Notes under the pieces: generated by a model
Told to the model about the DNA's origin: nothing
Databases searched by the model: none
Seen by the model: only the letters and a program-made list of their open reading frames with translations
Made by a program: the position numbers and the translations under genes
NCBI RefSeq assembly: GCF_024586455.1
Contig: NC_065922.1
Location: forward strand, 24,982,089 to 25,046,088
Origin: Bactrocera neohumeralis
Taxonomy: Eukaryota; Arthropoda; Insecta; Diptera; Tephritidae
DNA length: 64,000 nucleotides
Reading direction: 5' to 3'
In this document: piece by piece, positions 48,501 through 58,769 of the stretch
Numbering within the stretch: the stretch's first letter is position 1
Layout of the letters: the number at the start of each line of letters is the position of its first letter

Positions 48501-49100
48501 TTGCCGTATCTATGGTACATATGTATATTCATTTATACGTTTGATATTTCTTATAATCATCATGTGCTCCATTAAGCAGACTATTATAATGACAGATATA
48601 CTTATATATATAAATAATAAACATTTTATAATATGATTAAAAGTAATTTAAATAACTCATATGTCCGTATTTTTATGGTATTCTCGGTTTCAGGTTGTCA
48701 CTGTTACTCATTTGAAACTTAGTGATCCGAATTTCACCTCTGTGTGTCTCTCTTTGTTCTTTCTGTGTGCTTTCCTCATCGCTCCGCTATTTTTGTTTCT
48801 CTCTTTTCGTTATATTTGATTTTTACTTTATTTAATAATTATATTATTAATTTATTTAATTACTCATTTGAAACTTAGTGATCCGAATTTCACCTCTGTG
48901 TGTCTCTCTTTGTTCTTTCTGTGTGCTTTCCTCATCGCTCCGCTATTTTTGTTTCTCTCTGTTCGTTACATTTGATTTTTACTTTATTTAATTTATTCTA
49001 TTTTCATTGATTTCTTCTTCTCTACACCTACTACAGTCGCCGTGAAGTTCCGATAATTAAGGAAGTATCGAAAAATGCTTACGATTTGAATCGTTACTAG
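45531..49100 (+). CDS. Gene C (or alternative 3' module of gene B): four-TM MARVEL-like protein
   Basis: Exons: 45531-45648 (118 nt, donor gtaagt), 47866-48085 and 49037-49100 (stop TAG). Exon 2 encodes IAIACIVLWE and the family motif PLIVCGTLGGFTIICGVLL. Exon 3 encodes ALISILGCVLFVISGALII and GSLMIINGAVFLLDTL. Exon 2 opens in phase 0, so it needs an upstream coding exon; none was seen in 45253-45530. Joining exon 26588-26629 gives 444 nt and 147 residues. The third exon can end two ways: splicing at AAC-gtaaat to 49037 adds a polar tail RREVPIIKEVSKNAYDLNRY, or reading on stops at TAA 48087-48089 (within the donor) after CRT. PolyA signals follow both ends (48123-48128 and 49195-49200). Exon lengths group it with D and E. 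Function unknown. Confidence 0.78.
46420..47270 (+). mobile_element. Mariner relic in the gene C intron
   Basis: Plus-strand fragments in order: SLQDEFREGCQKSVAVAETI and DTVRKLILLDRHVIYHEIKT, ICPSWIPHNLS, TRHVETIPLEKCISVNSESY, then ILHHDKASSHTST (the second catalytic Asp of HHDNA is kept), HRSYSPDLAKNDFF (third Asp kept). The TGDES segment is deleted and several stops and shifts are present. The lineage differs from the 13466 and 30830 copies. Confidence 0.85.
48704..48994 (+). repeat. Two-copy 156-bp tandem duplication just before the last exon of gene C
   Basis: TTACTCATTTGAAACTTAGT...CTCCGCTATTTTTGTTTCTC starts at 48704 and again at 48860, with only a few differences (CTTTTCGTTATATT versus CTGTTCGTTACATT). 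The duplicated unit is pyrimidine-rich on the plus strand and ends about 45 bp before the exon at 49037. Confidence 0.9.
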
Positions 49101-49254
49101 TAAATCTTTAACTGTAAGGACCATGTGTGTCTCTGATGGACTGGAAATGTTAAATATTTTTGTGATATTAGTTTAATCTTTACTTTAAGTAGTTAATAAA
49201 TATTTATTATCCGAAAAGTCGATGAAATTTGTTTGATTATTTGGTGAGTTGTAG

Positions 49255-50430
49255 TTTCCCGAGGTTGTTTTATTCTATCCATTGGGGGTGTTTTTTACGT
49301 GGGGAATTCCAAACCCAGCGAACAACCCTGCGGAGGAGATGTTTCGCCTTCTCACTTTAGCTCGCCATCAAACGGGTGTTTTTTGGCTACCCAGAGGATA
49401 CTTGGTCTAAGACCGGAAGTCGTGAGCTGCTTGAGCCACATGTAAAAGAATCGTTTCTGGTCACTCCCAAGTAAATGGCGCTTAGAGAACTTTCCTCACT
49501 TGCGTGAACTTCTACACATGGCTCCATCCTCCAATTTTCCTTCTTTTTCGGCTATACTCGCGTGAGCGGTGTCTACGCCAATAAAGAAGTTTTTTTATAC
49601 AATTGGTCTAGGTTAACTAAAATTACACTGACTGTCTAACTGTCATGCTATATATAGACTTAAAGGTTCTTTCTAATGACGGTTGAAGGTTCATTATTAA
49701 TTTGAGCTGAAGTATTCGTCATAAAGGACGTTAACGTTTTTTGCCAAGTTTAATAGATACTTGATATCTAATTCTGATACTTCATCGAGTTCTTTGAACA
49801 GTGGAGCTCCGACTAAGTAAGCCAAATTCTAGAAAAGGCCAGTCAGTAGCAGAGGAGGTGATTCCAGCGTGTCTCTCATTGCTACTTTTATTCACTTTCT
49901 ACATGTGTCAAAGCCAACAACCGTCATGTAGTCTTCTTGAGACTGTGTGAGAAGTAGTTTGAGTAGAAAGCTTGCATGTTTTCATTTCACACCCATGCTT
50001 TTTTTAACTACGAACTGATCTTTCATCCGCTATTTCGTTTCTCGGAACGCCCATGTGATCTGGAACCCAGTATATATGCAACCGATTTCCAGCAACCCTT
50101 ATATCTACCGTCTTCCTGTTGCTAAGAACATTCCTTTAAGAAATGCTTACCTCTCTACCTATACCTATATTGATATTCTTTATGCCATTTCATGCTTTGT
50201 TAGCTATCTCATCCGCTTTCCTGACCGTAAAGACTTCTACCTGAAAGATGCTGCGGTACAACGAGAGCTTGAATGGTCGCTTCAGATCTAGCTCAGGGCA
50301 ATGGATCCCGGCGCCTCTCCATCAGTATTGAAACGTCTGTGGATATGTTCCGCTTTTCCGCTGTTGGGTCGCATGCAACTGGGTGATCAACATGAGAGTA
50401 TGTGGTCTATTTTATCCACTGACCTCCTTT
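49255..50430 (-). mobile_element. Degenerate LINE segment, minus strand
   Basis: In 50180-50300 the minus strand reads SEATIQALVVPQ, then in a shifted frame GKADEIANKAWNG, resembling RNase H motifs SDSQAAI-AL and ADELA-KA of I/jockey-like LINEs. The block 49290-49500 (CCTTCTCACTTTAGCTCGCC..., CCAGAGGATACTTGGTCT) looks like the 3' part of the same or another retroelement. Many stops. The plus-strand frame 50055-50291 is its shadow. Confidence 0.5.
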
Positions 50431-50925
50431 TATCGAGCTGTGTCCGAATGATCATGTGGTAAACTGACCTAGCGCTGCCAATTTTTCAGCACACTATACT
50501 GCCAAGCTTTCCACTGCAATGTCAATTGTTGGCAGGTTCAGTAACCATTCAAGTTAAAGTCATTTTTGTGTATGAGATTTTACTAACAGAGGTCCACCAC
50601 ACCACAGCACTGTAAAATAAGATAAGCTTGGATACTGATATGTAACACCAATGTACATATAACGGCAGATAATATGTTGACCCTAGCATCTGCATTGAGT
50701 TTCCACGTCAGTTTGGTATCCAAATTACTCCCAGGTACATGGCATGATCCTTAGTAGCTAACTCTGGCCCGTTGTGGCTCAGGAGTTGAAATGACGACAT
50801 CTTGTACCTCCTTATAGAGAGTACAATATCCGTCTTACCGGTATTTCCCTCTAGGTTAGCTATTAATGCCCATTGGTGTATGATTGGTATATATGTATGT
50901 ACTTAAAATCAAATTTGACCCATGC
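50431..50925. other. Unassigned, probably retroelement debris
   Basis: Continues the GC-richer texture of the LINE segment on its left but I could not identify a protein motif. Confidence 0.35.
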
Positions 50926-50929
50926 TGCT

Positions 50930-51255
50930 ACATTCAAACTGCAAAAACACCACACCAAAGCGCTTCCAAAATCAAGATAATGATCAGATGGTCAATAAAG
51001 AGCTCTATTTGGCCATATTGAGGCGTTTGCGTGTGAATATCTGTCGAAAACGGGCAGAATTATAGAAGAACAATTAATGGATTTTACACGATGATAATGC
51101 ACCATCGCATCGAGCCACGATTGTGACCAAATTTAATGCCAAAAACGCAGTGATTACCAACCACCGTATTCACCAGATTTGGCTTCGTGTGATTTTTTCT
51201 TGTTCCCCAAGCTGAAATTGCCGCACCATGAAACCCGTTTTCAGTCGATCGACGA
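50930..51255 (+). mobile_element. Mariner C-terminal relic
   Basis: The plus strand reads VNKELYLAILRRLRVNICRKRAEL, a stop, WILHDDNAPSHRATIVTKF (second catalytic Asp kept) and FQSIDETK. It is truncated by the dispersed repeat that starts at 51275. Confidence 0.8.
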
Positions 51256-51274
51256 AACCAAAAGATAAAAAAAC

Positions 51275-52237
51275 GAGTAAGGAAGGGCTAAGTTCGGGTG
51301 TCACCGAACATTTTATACTCCCGCATGATAAAGTGATAATCGAGATTTCATTATACATCATTTACATATTTTTCAAATACCGTATTTGTGTAAAGTTTTA
51401 TTCCGCTATCATCATTGGTTCCTAATGTATATATTATACAGAGAAGGCATCAGATGGAATTCAAAATAGCGTTATTTTGGAAGAAGGCGTGGTTGTGAAC
51501 CGATTTCACCCATATTTCGTACATGTCATCAGGGTGTTAAGAAATATTATATACCGAATTTCATTGAAATCGGTCTAGTAGTTCCTGAGATATGATTTTT
51601 GGTCCATAAGTGGGCGAGGCCACGTCCATTTTCAATTTTTAAAAAAAGCCTGGGTGCAGCTTCCTTCTGCCATTTCTTTTGTAAAATTTAGTGTTTCTGA
51701 CGTTTTTTGTTAGTCGGTTAACGGACTTTTCGTGATTTTCAACATAACCTTTGTATGGGAAGTGGGCGTCGTTATTATCCGATTTCTTCCGTTTTTGAAC
51801 TGTATAAGGAAATGCCTGAAGGAAACGACTCTATAGAGTTTGGTTGACATAGCTATAGTAGTCTTCGAGATATGTACAATAAACTTAGTAGGGGGCGGGG
51901 CCACGCCCACTTTTCCAAAAAAACTGCTTCCAAATATGCCCCTCCCTAATGCGATTCTTTGTGCCAAATTTCACTTTAATATCTTTATTTATGGCTTAGT
52001 TATGACACTTTATATGTTTTCTGTATTCGCCATTTTGTGGGCGTGGCGAACTTAACCTTCGTGTGTTACGAGTACCAAGTTTCATCATGATATCTCAATT
52101 TTTACTCAAGTTACAGCTTGCACGGACGAACGGACAGACAGATATCCGGATTTTAACTCTACTCGTCACCCTGATCACTTTGGTATATATAACCCTATAT
52201 CTGACTCTTTTAGTTTTAGGACTTACAAACAAATGTG
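51275..52237 (-). repeat. ~1-kb dispersed repeat, reverse copy
   Basis: Opens AAGGAAGGGCTAAGTTCGGGTG, the reverse complement of the end of the copy at 35790-36858, and follows it block by block to GACTCTTTTAGTTTTAGGAC. The final ~70 bp (TATACTCTCGCAACAAAG end) are missing. Contains ACGGACAGACAGATATCCGG in place of the longer GTCY run. Confidence 0.8.
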
Positions 52238-52345
52238 ACGAGAAGTGAATTTATGGTTATGACGTTAAAACCGGGACTACAAAAATGAGCCAAAGTTCGA
52301 TGAACGGCATCCCAGCTCCTATTTACGTCAATAAAAATTGCGTTA
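52238..52345 (+). mobile_element. Small mariner fragment
   Basis: The plus strand reads CDEK-stop-IYGYDVKTGTTKMSQSS, the first catalytic region of mariner (TGDEKWIYGYDVKT...QSS). It directly follows the end of the dispersed repeat. Confidence 0.55.
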
Positions 52346-52830
52346 AGTAGGCAGTAAGCGTGGTTCTGACCCACTTTCAAACCTTAACAAAAGAAGGTAA
52401 AGAGAATTTTATGTCCCGAATATATGTAGTTCAAAAGTTGCGGAGACATGGGATTTGTCCATTGTCCATATTTACTGTTAAAGGGAATTATTTTCGAAAT
52501 TTTCGCTTGACAGTAGTCTCAGTTTTGGATACCATTTGATTTCCAGTTGTCCACTTTGTCGAATATTTTTTTACTTATAGTCTAAATCAAAATCTGAAAA
52601 ATATCCAAAGAACAACTTGCGACTTGTTTGAGTAAAAGTACGAAAATAATTATTTATTTGCAAATATATCAGTACATTTATGTATGTATGTAAATAATTT
52701 ACATTCTTTACAATTTGGAACTGCACGACTGATTCAATAGTCGAACAGACTCTCTTCTTCCGGACTTCATTCTGCATAAGAAAACAAATCTTACTTAGAG
52801 TTTTGTAACAAATAATTACATTATTTTAAA

Positions 52831-53324
52831 TTAACTTTTCAATTCCATTATGAAATCGATTAAAAAGATTACGCCGTTAGCAATGAAGAGGCCAGTTGCA
52901 ATAAAATAAGTCAACCTCCCATCGCCATGGTCCGGCAGATATGCAATGGTCAAACCACCACAGATGAGAGACAAAATGGCGCCAATGATCAAGTACACTG
53001 CCACCTGATTGAATTCCATGAACTCAACTGTAAACGTATACATGTTTTTGAGTAATAAAAATAAAAAATTTTATTTTTTAGCTTTGCTTACGTGCCACCA
53101 GCACCGCCGTTATTATGGTGAAACCGAAAATGGTGCCACATACGATCATAACCCGCGTCGCGTATTCGCTCAGCGCATACCAAAGGACCAAGAGCACGAC
53201 ACATATTACCTTCAAAGAAAAAAAATGTAAAGGTTATAATTGTATCCTAAGTTAGACTACTCTTGTTTTGGTTTAAATACCAGCTTACCAGCTCTACAAT
53301 TCTGAAAATTGTCTTAAGCTCCAT
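52831..53324 (-). CDS. Gene D: small four-TM (MARVEL-like) membrane protein
   Basis: Exons: 53289-53324 (MELKTIFRIVEL, donor gtaagc), 53092-53209 (118 nt, donor gtaagc) and 52831-53027 (stop TAA), totalling 351 nt and 116 residues. Exon 2 holds VICVVLLVLWYAL and the motif ATRVMIVCGTIFGFTIITAVLVA. Exon 3 holds VAVYLIIGAILSLICGGLTI, a charged loop PDHGDGRL and FIATGLFIANGVIFLIDFIM. This is the most compact member of the family (introns of 79 and 64 nt). About 90% identical to gene E in exon 2, and arranged head to head with it, so the pair arose by inverted duplication. A minus-strand AATAAA lies at 52653-52658. Function unknown. Confidence 0.85.
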
Positions 53325-53673
53325 ACCGTTATTTGCTCGAATATACGTAGAAGTATTGCGATAAAAATATTAATATAATATAAATGTAAATCTGAAAATC
53401 TGATTTGAAAATGCGATACTTCAAAGACGATGAAAAATGTCAAAAGAGAACAGTGTTGAGCATGTAAAAAAAAATTCGAACAAAAAACTTACAAATATGC
53501 CGATATTTTTAAAGTAAGTGGGCAGCACTGCTTTTGTATGTCAATGAAGTTTATTTTTTTGTTTCAAGATTTACATTTACAAATATTTTTGTTTTTTGTT
53601 TGGTAAAACTATAAGATTTCCCAAATTTGTAGAAAAATTCTTCCAAATTCTTGTACATGAAAGAGGTAGCGTC
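53325..53673. promoter_or_regulatory. 349-bp bidirectional intergenic promoter of genes D and E
   Basis: The start codons of D (53324, minus) and E (53674, plus) face away from each other across 349 bp. The spacer must contain both promoters and 5' UTRs unless one gene has an upstream non-coding exon. No TATA box or canonical initiator is obvious. Confidence 0.5.
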
Positions 53674-55069
53674 ATGGAATTGCAGAAAATGTTTAGAATT
53701 GCGGAGCTGGTGAGCAAGTACTTCTATTACCCTGCCTACAAAGTATGCAATTTTTACATAGAAAAACAAAACTTTGACGTTTTTCAGGTCATCTGTATCG
53801 CGCTCTTAGTCCTTTGGTATGTGCTGAGCACGTACGCGACGCGAGTTATGATCGTGTGTGGTACAATTTTCGGTTTCACCATAATAACGGCTGTGCTGGT
53901 GGCGCGTAAGTGAGCAAAATTCCAGGCAGGTTGGAAAGTTCGTATTGACTTGAAGAAAAGTACATATTTTCGAAAAGTTTATCATCGGTTATAACTGTAT
54001 TTCAATTTTTCAACGCCACTTTGTAGCAAGAGTTATCTTATGTTTCAAAATAGCATTCAGTGTTTATTATCCCTCTCTCCAGAGAGTAAGGAGGATGAGG
54101 TATAAACATTCAGACACATTCTGCAATCCAGCCTTTGCAAAACCAAGGTTGAAATCTCGGCAGTCTTACCTTCCGGGAACCAGTAGACATTAGCTATCTC
54201 AGAAACTTTGTAATAGGTTCAAAGTGCTTTGTCAATTTATGAGGGTCTTATATGTAATTATACAATATATCTAGAAGTTTTAGGTATCACAACGGAACGG
54301 TATTCTAAGCTGTCCCAGTGAGATCCCTACTAGCATCGACCTTTTGACAAAACCTAACCTTACCTTACCTTTTCAGTGAAATTCCTAAAATTTTAGCTTC
54401 GTTTCATTGAACTCTGTCACAATAAATAGGTCGGTTTTGAAATCAAGTGGCACCCACTTTGCATAGAGGCTTCAAATAACCGAATAATCATGACATCATG
54501 TCGAACTTGGATATAGTTTAAGGGTCAACTAATTAGAGCAACTTCATTTTAAAATCAACCGAAAGCACTTTGTAAAACTTTTCGTCCGATATACATTGGA
54601 TGTTTATCATCTTCGATCCTCATTAGGTCCGCATGGTTATTAATGAAGGACAAATTTTTATATATTTTGTTTCCAAAATACCAAAACATTTATCACTCTG
54701 AATGCTGCATCTTACCATTCAGTTGTCCGACAGTCTTAGATTAGTTCCAACCATAAACCATATGGGCTCAATTTCAGTAATAATACAAACGTTTCAGCCT
54801 GCCTGGAGTAACTACGATATATAATCGATTTATTACATGTGTTTACCTTTCCAGTTTCGTTCCTATCGTTCAATGATGTGGCAGTCTATCTCATTCTTGG
54901 CGCTTTTTTATTTCTCATCTGTGGAGGTTTGTCGTTGGCCACATTGCCAAATGATACTGATGGAAAATTGGCCTATTTTATAGCAACTGGCTTTTTTATC
55001 GCTAATGGTGTCTTATTTTTAATCGATTTTGTTCTCGAAACGAAAAACAAGGAAGTTATATTAAATTAA
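53674..55069 (+). CDS. Gene E: small four-TM (MARVEL-like) membrane protein
   Basis: Exons: 53674-53709 (MELQKMFRIAEL, donor gtgagc), 53788-53905 (118 nt, donor gtaagt) and 54855-55069 (215 nt, stop TAA), totalling 369 nt and 122 residues. Exon 2 carries VICIALLVLWYVL and ATRVMIVCGTIFGFTIITAVLVA; exon 3 carries VAVYLILGAFLFLICGGLSL, the loop PNDTDGKL and FIATGFFIANGVLFLIDFVL, then a polar tail ETKNKEVILN longer than D's. Intron 1 is 78 nt, free of stops and in frame, so an unspliced message would encode 26 extra residues and still read through. Intron 2 holds a LINE tail. Paralogue of D; function unknown. Confidence 0.87.
54060..54375 (+). mobile_element. LINE 3' UTR and tail in intron 2 of gene E
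   Basis: GTATTCTAAGCTGTCCCAGTGAGATCCCTAC followed by AAAACCTAACCTTACCTTACC (54351-54371) is the layout of a 3' end with a TAACC-type tail, like the fragments at 21590 and 25125. No coding part was recognised. Confidence 0.45.
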
Positions 55070-57520
55070 TCATCAAAGCAATTTGTGAACACTATGTTAC
55101 CTGATCAAGTCATTTTAAAATTGACCTGGAATACTGAAAAAAACCTACATTTTTACGTATTTTAATACAAATCTTTATTATTGTGTTCAGAATAGGCACA
55201 TTTTGAGATAATATAGCATGGCAACGTCTCATCCAGTTTTCCTTACACTTGTTATATGTAAGTCTATGCTGGGATGGCCTTCAATATCTTCAGTAAATTT
55301 TGGTTCTTCGGTTTCCGCTCATTTTTGGATCGCCGTTCGCTAGACTGTTGGACAGTTTCGCCATCATATTCATAAACCTACGAGTTTTTTTTATCAACTA
55401 TCTTCTCTTAGAGGTTCGATGACTTCTGAAGCTTCACTTAATATTTTGTGTCACTCAAATACTTGTATTCGTGATAAAATAGACTCCTAAAACCCATCTG
55501 CAAGATCTGAACGATTGCGTAGACGTGTTCCATTGAAAACAGACAGTTTCAGGAGTCAGCTTGTTGCTAAATGTTTTCCAGGTTTAATTTTTTATCCATT
55601 CGGGTTGCGTGCGCAGTCTGCATGGACCAATCCATGTTAAATTTGTTGAGTTAGTAGTCAATATAGAAAAGTTTACCACTTGTAAGTAGTCGAAGTCGAT
55701 TAAGAATCGATTCTTGAATTCGAAAAATCGATTATTTTACGAGAAAACTCGATTCTCGAGTAGAATCGGAATCGAGTTTACCATCCCTACTGGCACCCAT
55801 CGCGTGCACATATAATAACCACCGCACAATAACCACAAAAAAATGATTTTTTTTCCATGTAATTTATATGGAAAACAGAAAATTTGAAACAGGCACCTCT
55901 TAATGTTAATAGTAAGAGCTCATCTTTTGAGTGACTTTCTTTTTACATTTTCAAAGTCTTTATCCTGTTTTAGCAAAAGCTTGAAAAAATTCCCTGATAT
56001 ACATATATACATATGTATATATATATATACAATATAACTGCATTAAGTTGAAAGCTCTATTTAAAATATTTTGCTACAAAAAGTATAATCGAACTTAGAA
56101 AGAGGAAGCATATGCCTCTACTAACTGTAAGTTACACAATATCATCTAAAGTAAGGCGGAAAAGTAAATATCGCGTCAATATATGATTTTGTGTACATAA
56201 TATTTCGCAGCGCTGACAAGCTGACTCAGTAAGCAATTGTTGACGTCATAGTCAAAGTTCGTAAACACAAAGAATAAATGGTAAGAATAAAGATAAATTA
56301 AATGATATTTATAAGATAAAACGAACTTAATCAAGCAAGTGCTTCTGCTACTAAGCTAAAAATATAGACAATTGCTCAAAGGAATGCTATTTTTGGAGAA
56401 AGTGAATATTTTTTTTTCAACTATCACCAAGCGACTGATAAAGCTTCATGGGGTTATTCTATGCCTATCTATAGATTGGGATTCCCTTGTATGGTTAAAT
56501 ACAAAAAATTTTCTATCACTTATGATCAAAGCTGTTAAAATCTCTTTAGTATTTGGAATAAAAATTTCACAAATTTTTATTCATATGTGGCAACACCATT
56601 TTCGCTTTAAATAAAATTATATTATTTTTATTTGAAATATGTATGATAGTCTTAGCGCCAACATACACGCACGTAGATATGTCTAGCTTTTTCATGCGCT
56701 TATCAGGTGTTGGCTCTTGGCTGTCGCTCCATGTTTGGCTTTATCTACGAGCATTCTTTTTTGCACATCAATTCTCATTACTTTTTTCAGAAAAAACACC
56801 TAAGTAAATATTTGCGTTAATTTTTTACACTTGAAGTGCGCAAGTAAATACATCCTATGCATATCCATACATATGGGCACAAGTACATATTAACATTTAT
56901 AAATATGTTAGTGGATTTATATAGAATGTTTCCATCTAGATATCCGTTAACTCTGCGATTGCGACTTTAGCAAAGAACTTTTTACGCAAGCACATAAAGG
57001 AATAAAAGAAACTTCGTATAGTCACAAATTGAAGAAACAACAAAATCGTTACTTTGATTATTAAAAAATATAATATGGATTTTTAACTACTTTCAGCTTT
57101 AAAAATCTATGAATTGACCGCCACAACCACAAAAAAGAAAAATAATAGTTTGAAGCATCATTCTAGGCGCTAGAAGGCTCTAACCATTTTAATATCTATT
57201 TTACATTGGTTGTCGAAGTCTGTAAAACAATTAAATATTCCCATAAACAATTAGTCCAACAGTAATGATGAATTACATTATGTAGTTGAAGATTAACTTT
57301 TCTTAATCCGATTGCGCATAGTTGTATGCAAGAAATATTTAAGTAAATAAATAGAAAAGTCTTTTGTCGTATATAGTATATTCAGACTTTTAAATCGTTG
57401 TGCTGGATATTACTAAAAAAAAATTTGTACCTTTCTAACTGAAAATTCAAATACAAAATCAACGTTTTGTCTTACCCACACACAAGTTCAAATCATATAT
57501 ACAATTGATTTGATGAAACA
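55070..57520. other. Intergenic DNA, no gene seen
   Basis: The first ~100 bp may be the 3' UTR of gene E. At 55690-55790 there is a cluster of overlapping ATCGATT / AATCGAT words ending TTTACCATCCCTAC, which is related to the end of the TIR element at 34637. The frame 56372-56614 has no features. Confidence 0.5.
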
Positions 57521-57524
57521 AGTT

Positions 57525-58045
57525 TCTTAATGGCGATGATTGCCTACGCCGGGCAGCTTTTCAATGCTTTTTATATAATTCTGAAACTTCATTCAGGACA
57601 TTGACGATCAACATGTGTTCTCTCAATCAAATCCGTGATACGGATATAAACATCGAAACTGTGTCTCTCTTATGGGTACTTCATCAAAAATCAGCGAAAA
57701 TTAGCATTGAAGTTCATGGATACCAGTGGTGATGACCTGTGACTAAAACATCGATTTATCGTATTTTGACCGAACATTTTGGGCTTACGAATGGTGTATG
57801 CACAGTTTATTCCACACAAATTGACTGACTACCAAAAATTGCTCAGAATCCAACATTCGAAGGACATCATTGTGACCGATTATTTGACCAAAAATCACAT
57901 TTTAATCATTAACCACTCCCCGTATTCACCTGATATGAGTACCATGCGATTTCCTTCGAAAATTTCGCTAGCAAACTAATTTCTTCAGTACAAAGTCCAA
58001 CAGTTAGCTAAAAACGAAATATCGGATAAAATGTGGTGGGAAAGG
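57525..58045 (+). mobile_element. Internally deleted mariner-like relic
   Basis: The plus strand reads LRMVYAQFIPHKLTDYQKLLRIQHSKDII, then, with the catalytic middle missing, DYLTKNHILIINHSPYSPDMSTMRF (compare FLTKN--N-I-HPPYSPDMAPCDFFL). Asp of PYSPD is visible, the DDE triad is otherwise gone. Confidence 0.75.
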
Positions 58046-58769
58046 ATTGATAGTCCAATTTAACCCTCCATATTTAGTATACGTGAAAGGTATAAACCGA
58101 TTTCAACCATATTTAGATTACAGCTGCCACATGTCGGGAGTGCTACTTTCTATATATGTATCTATATCTGTCTATATCATTTGAGCGGAAATTTATATCT
58201 ATATTTATGTCATCATCTTTCAATTTATAACATTGAACCTAGCTTCTATTAGGGCAAACTAGCTGGTTCTGTCGACATTAAGTTTCAATAAACACCTGCT
58301 AATTTATTGCACAGTTCTGTAGAAATAAGTGCCTTAGATCTAAGTCTCCAAATAGGGTTAGATTGGTTTATCAATATGCTTACCGGTCCTAAGTGAGTCG
58401 TTGTGATGGAAGTTTATTAAACCAGCTGAGTTCAGATACTATAGTGAATTTATAGGCGGCTTCGAGACTTTCTTGTGGAAATCCTGAAAACTTCAGATCG
58501 ATATCTCAAAAATAGAGGGAATAGTTCGCGTATATACACGTGGTTAAAGTGCGGGCAAGGCCAATTTTCCCCACTTTAAACAGTCCGAGAGCTTGGTTAT
58601 TACCGCAAATGTTAAATGTAAATAAATATTAAATGTCTATTGATTTTTTTGAAAAAAAAAAACGAGAGTGTATCGAATTCGGAGAAGTGCTACACAATTA
58701 GTTCTCTGTAAATGTATTTTTTCTCCCCTAACAAATTTCAGAACTTTGGCCCAAAATTATTCTCAATTA
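58046..58769. other. Unassigned, repeat-like DNA
   Basis: Phrases such as AAACCGATTTCAACCATATTTAGA and ATCTCAAAAATAGAGGGAATAGTTCG resemble parts of the dispersed repeats in this window (for example ATCTTAAAAACTGAGGGACTAGTTCG at 59105), so it may be a diverged copy. Confidence 0.4.

Noticed and set aside
56372..56614. 80-codon plus-strand open frame after gene E
   Set aside because: AT-rich composition, no recognised domain, no matching exons nearby.
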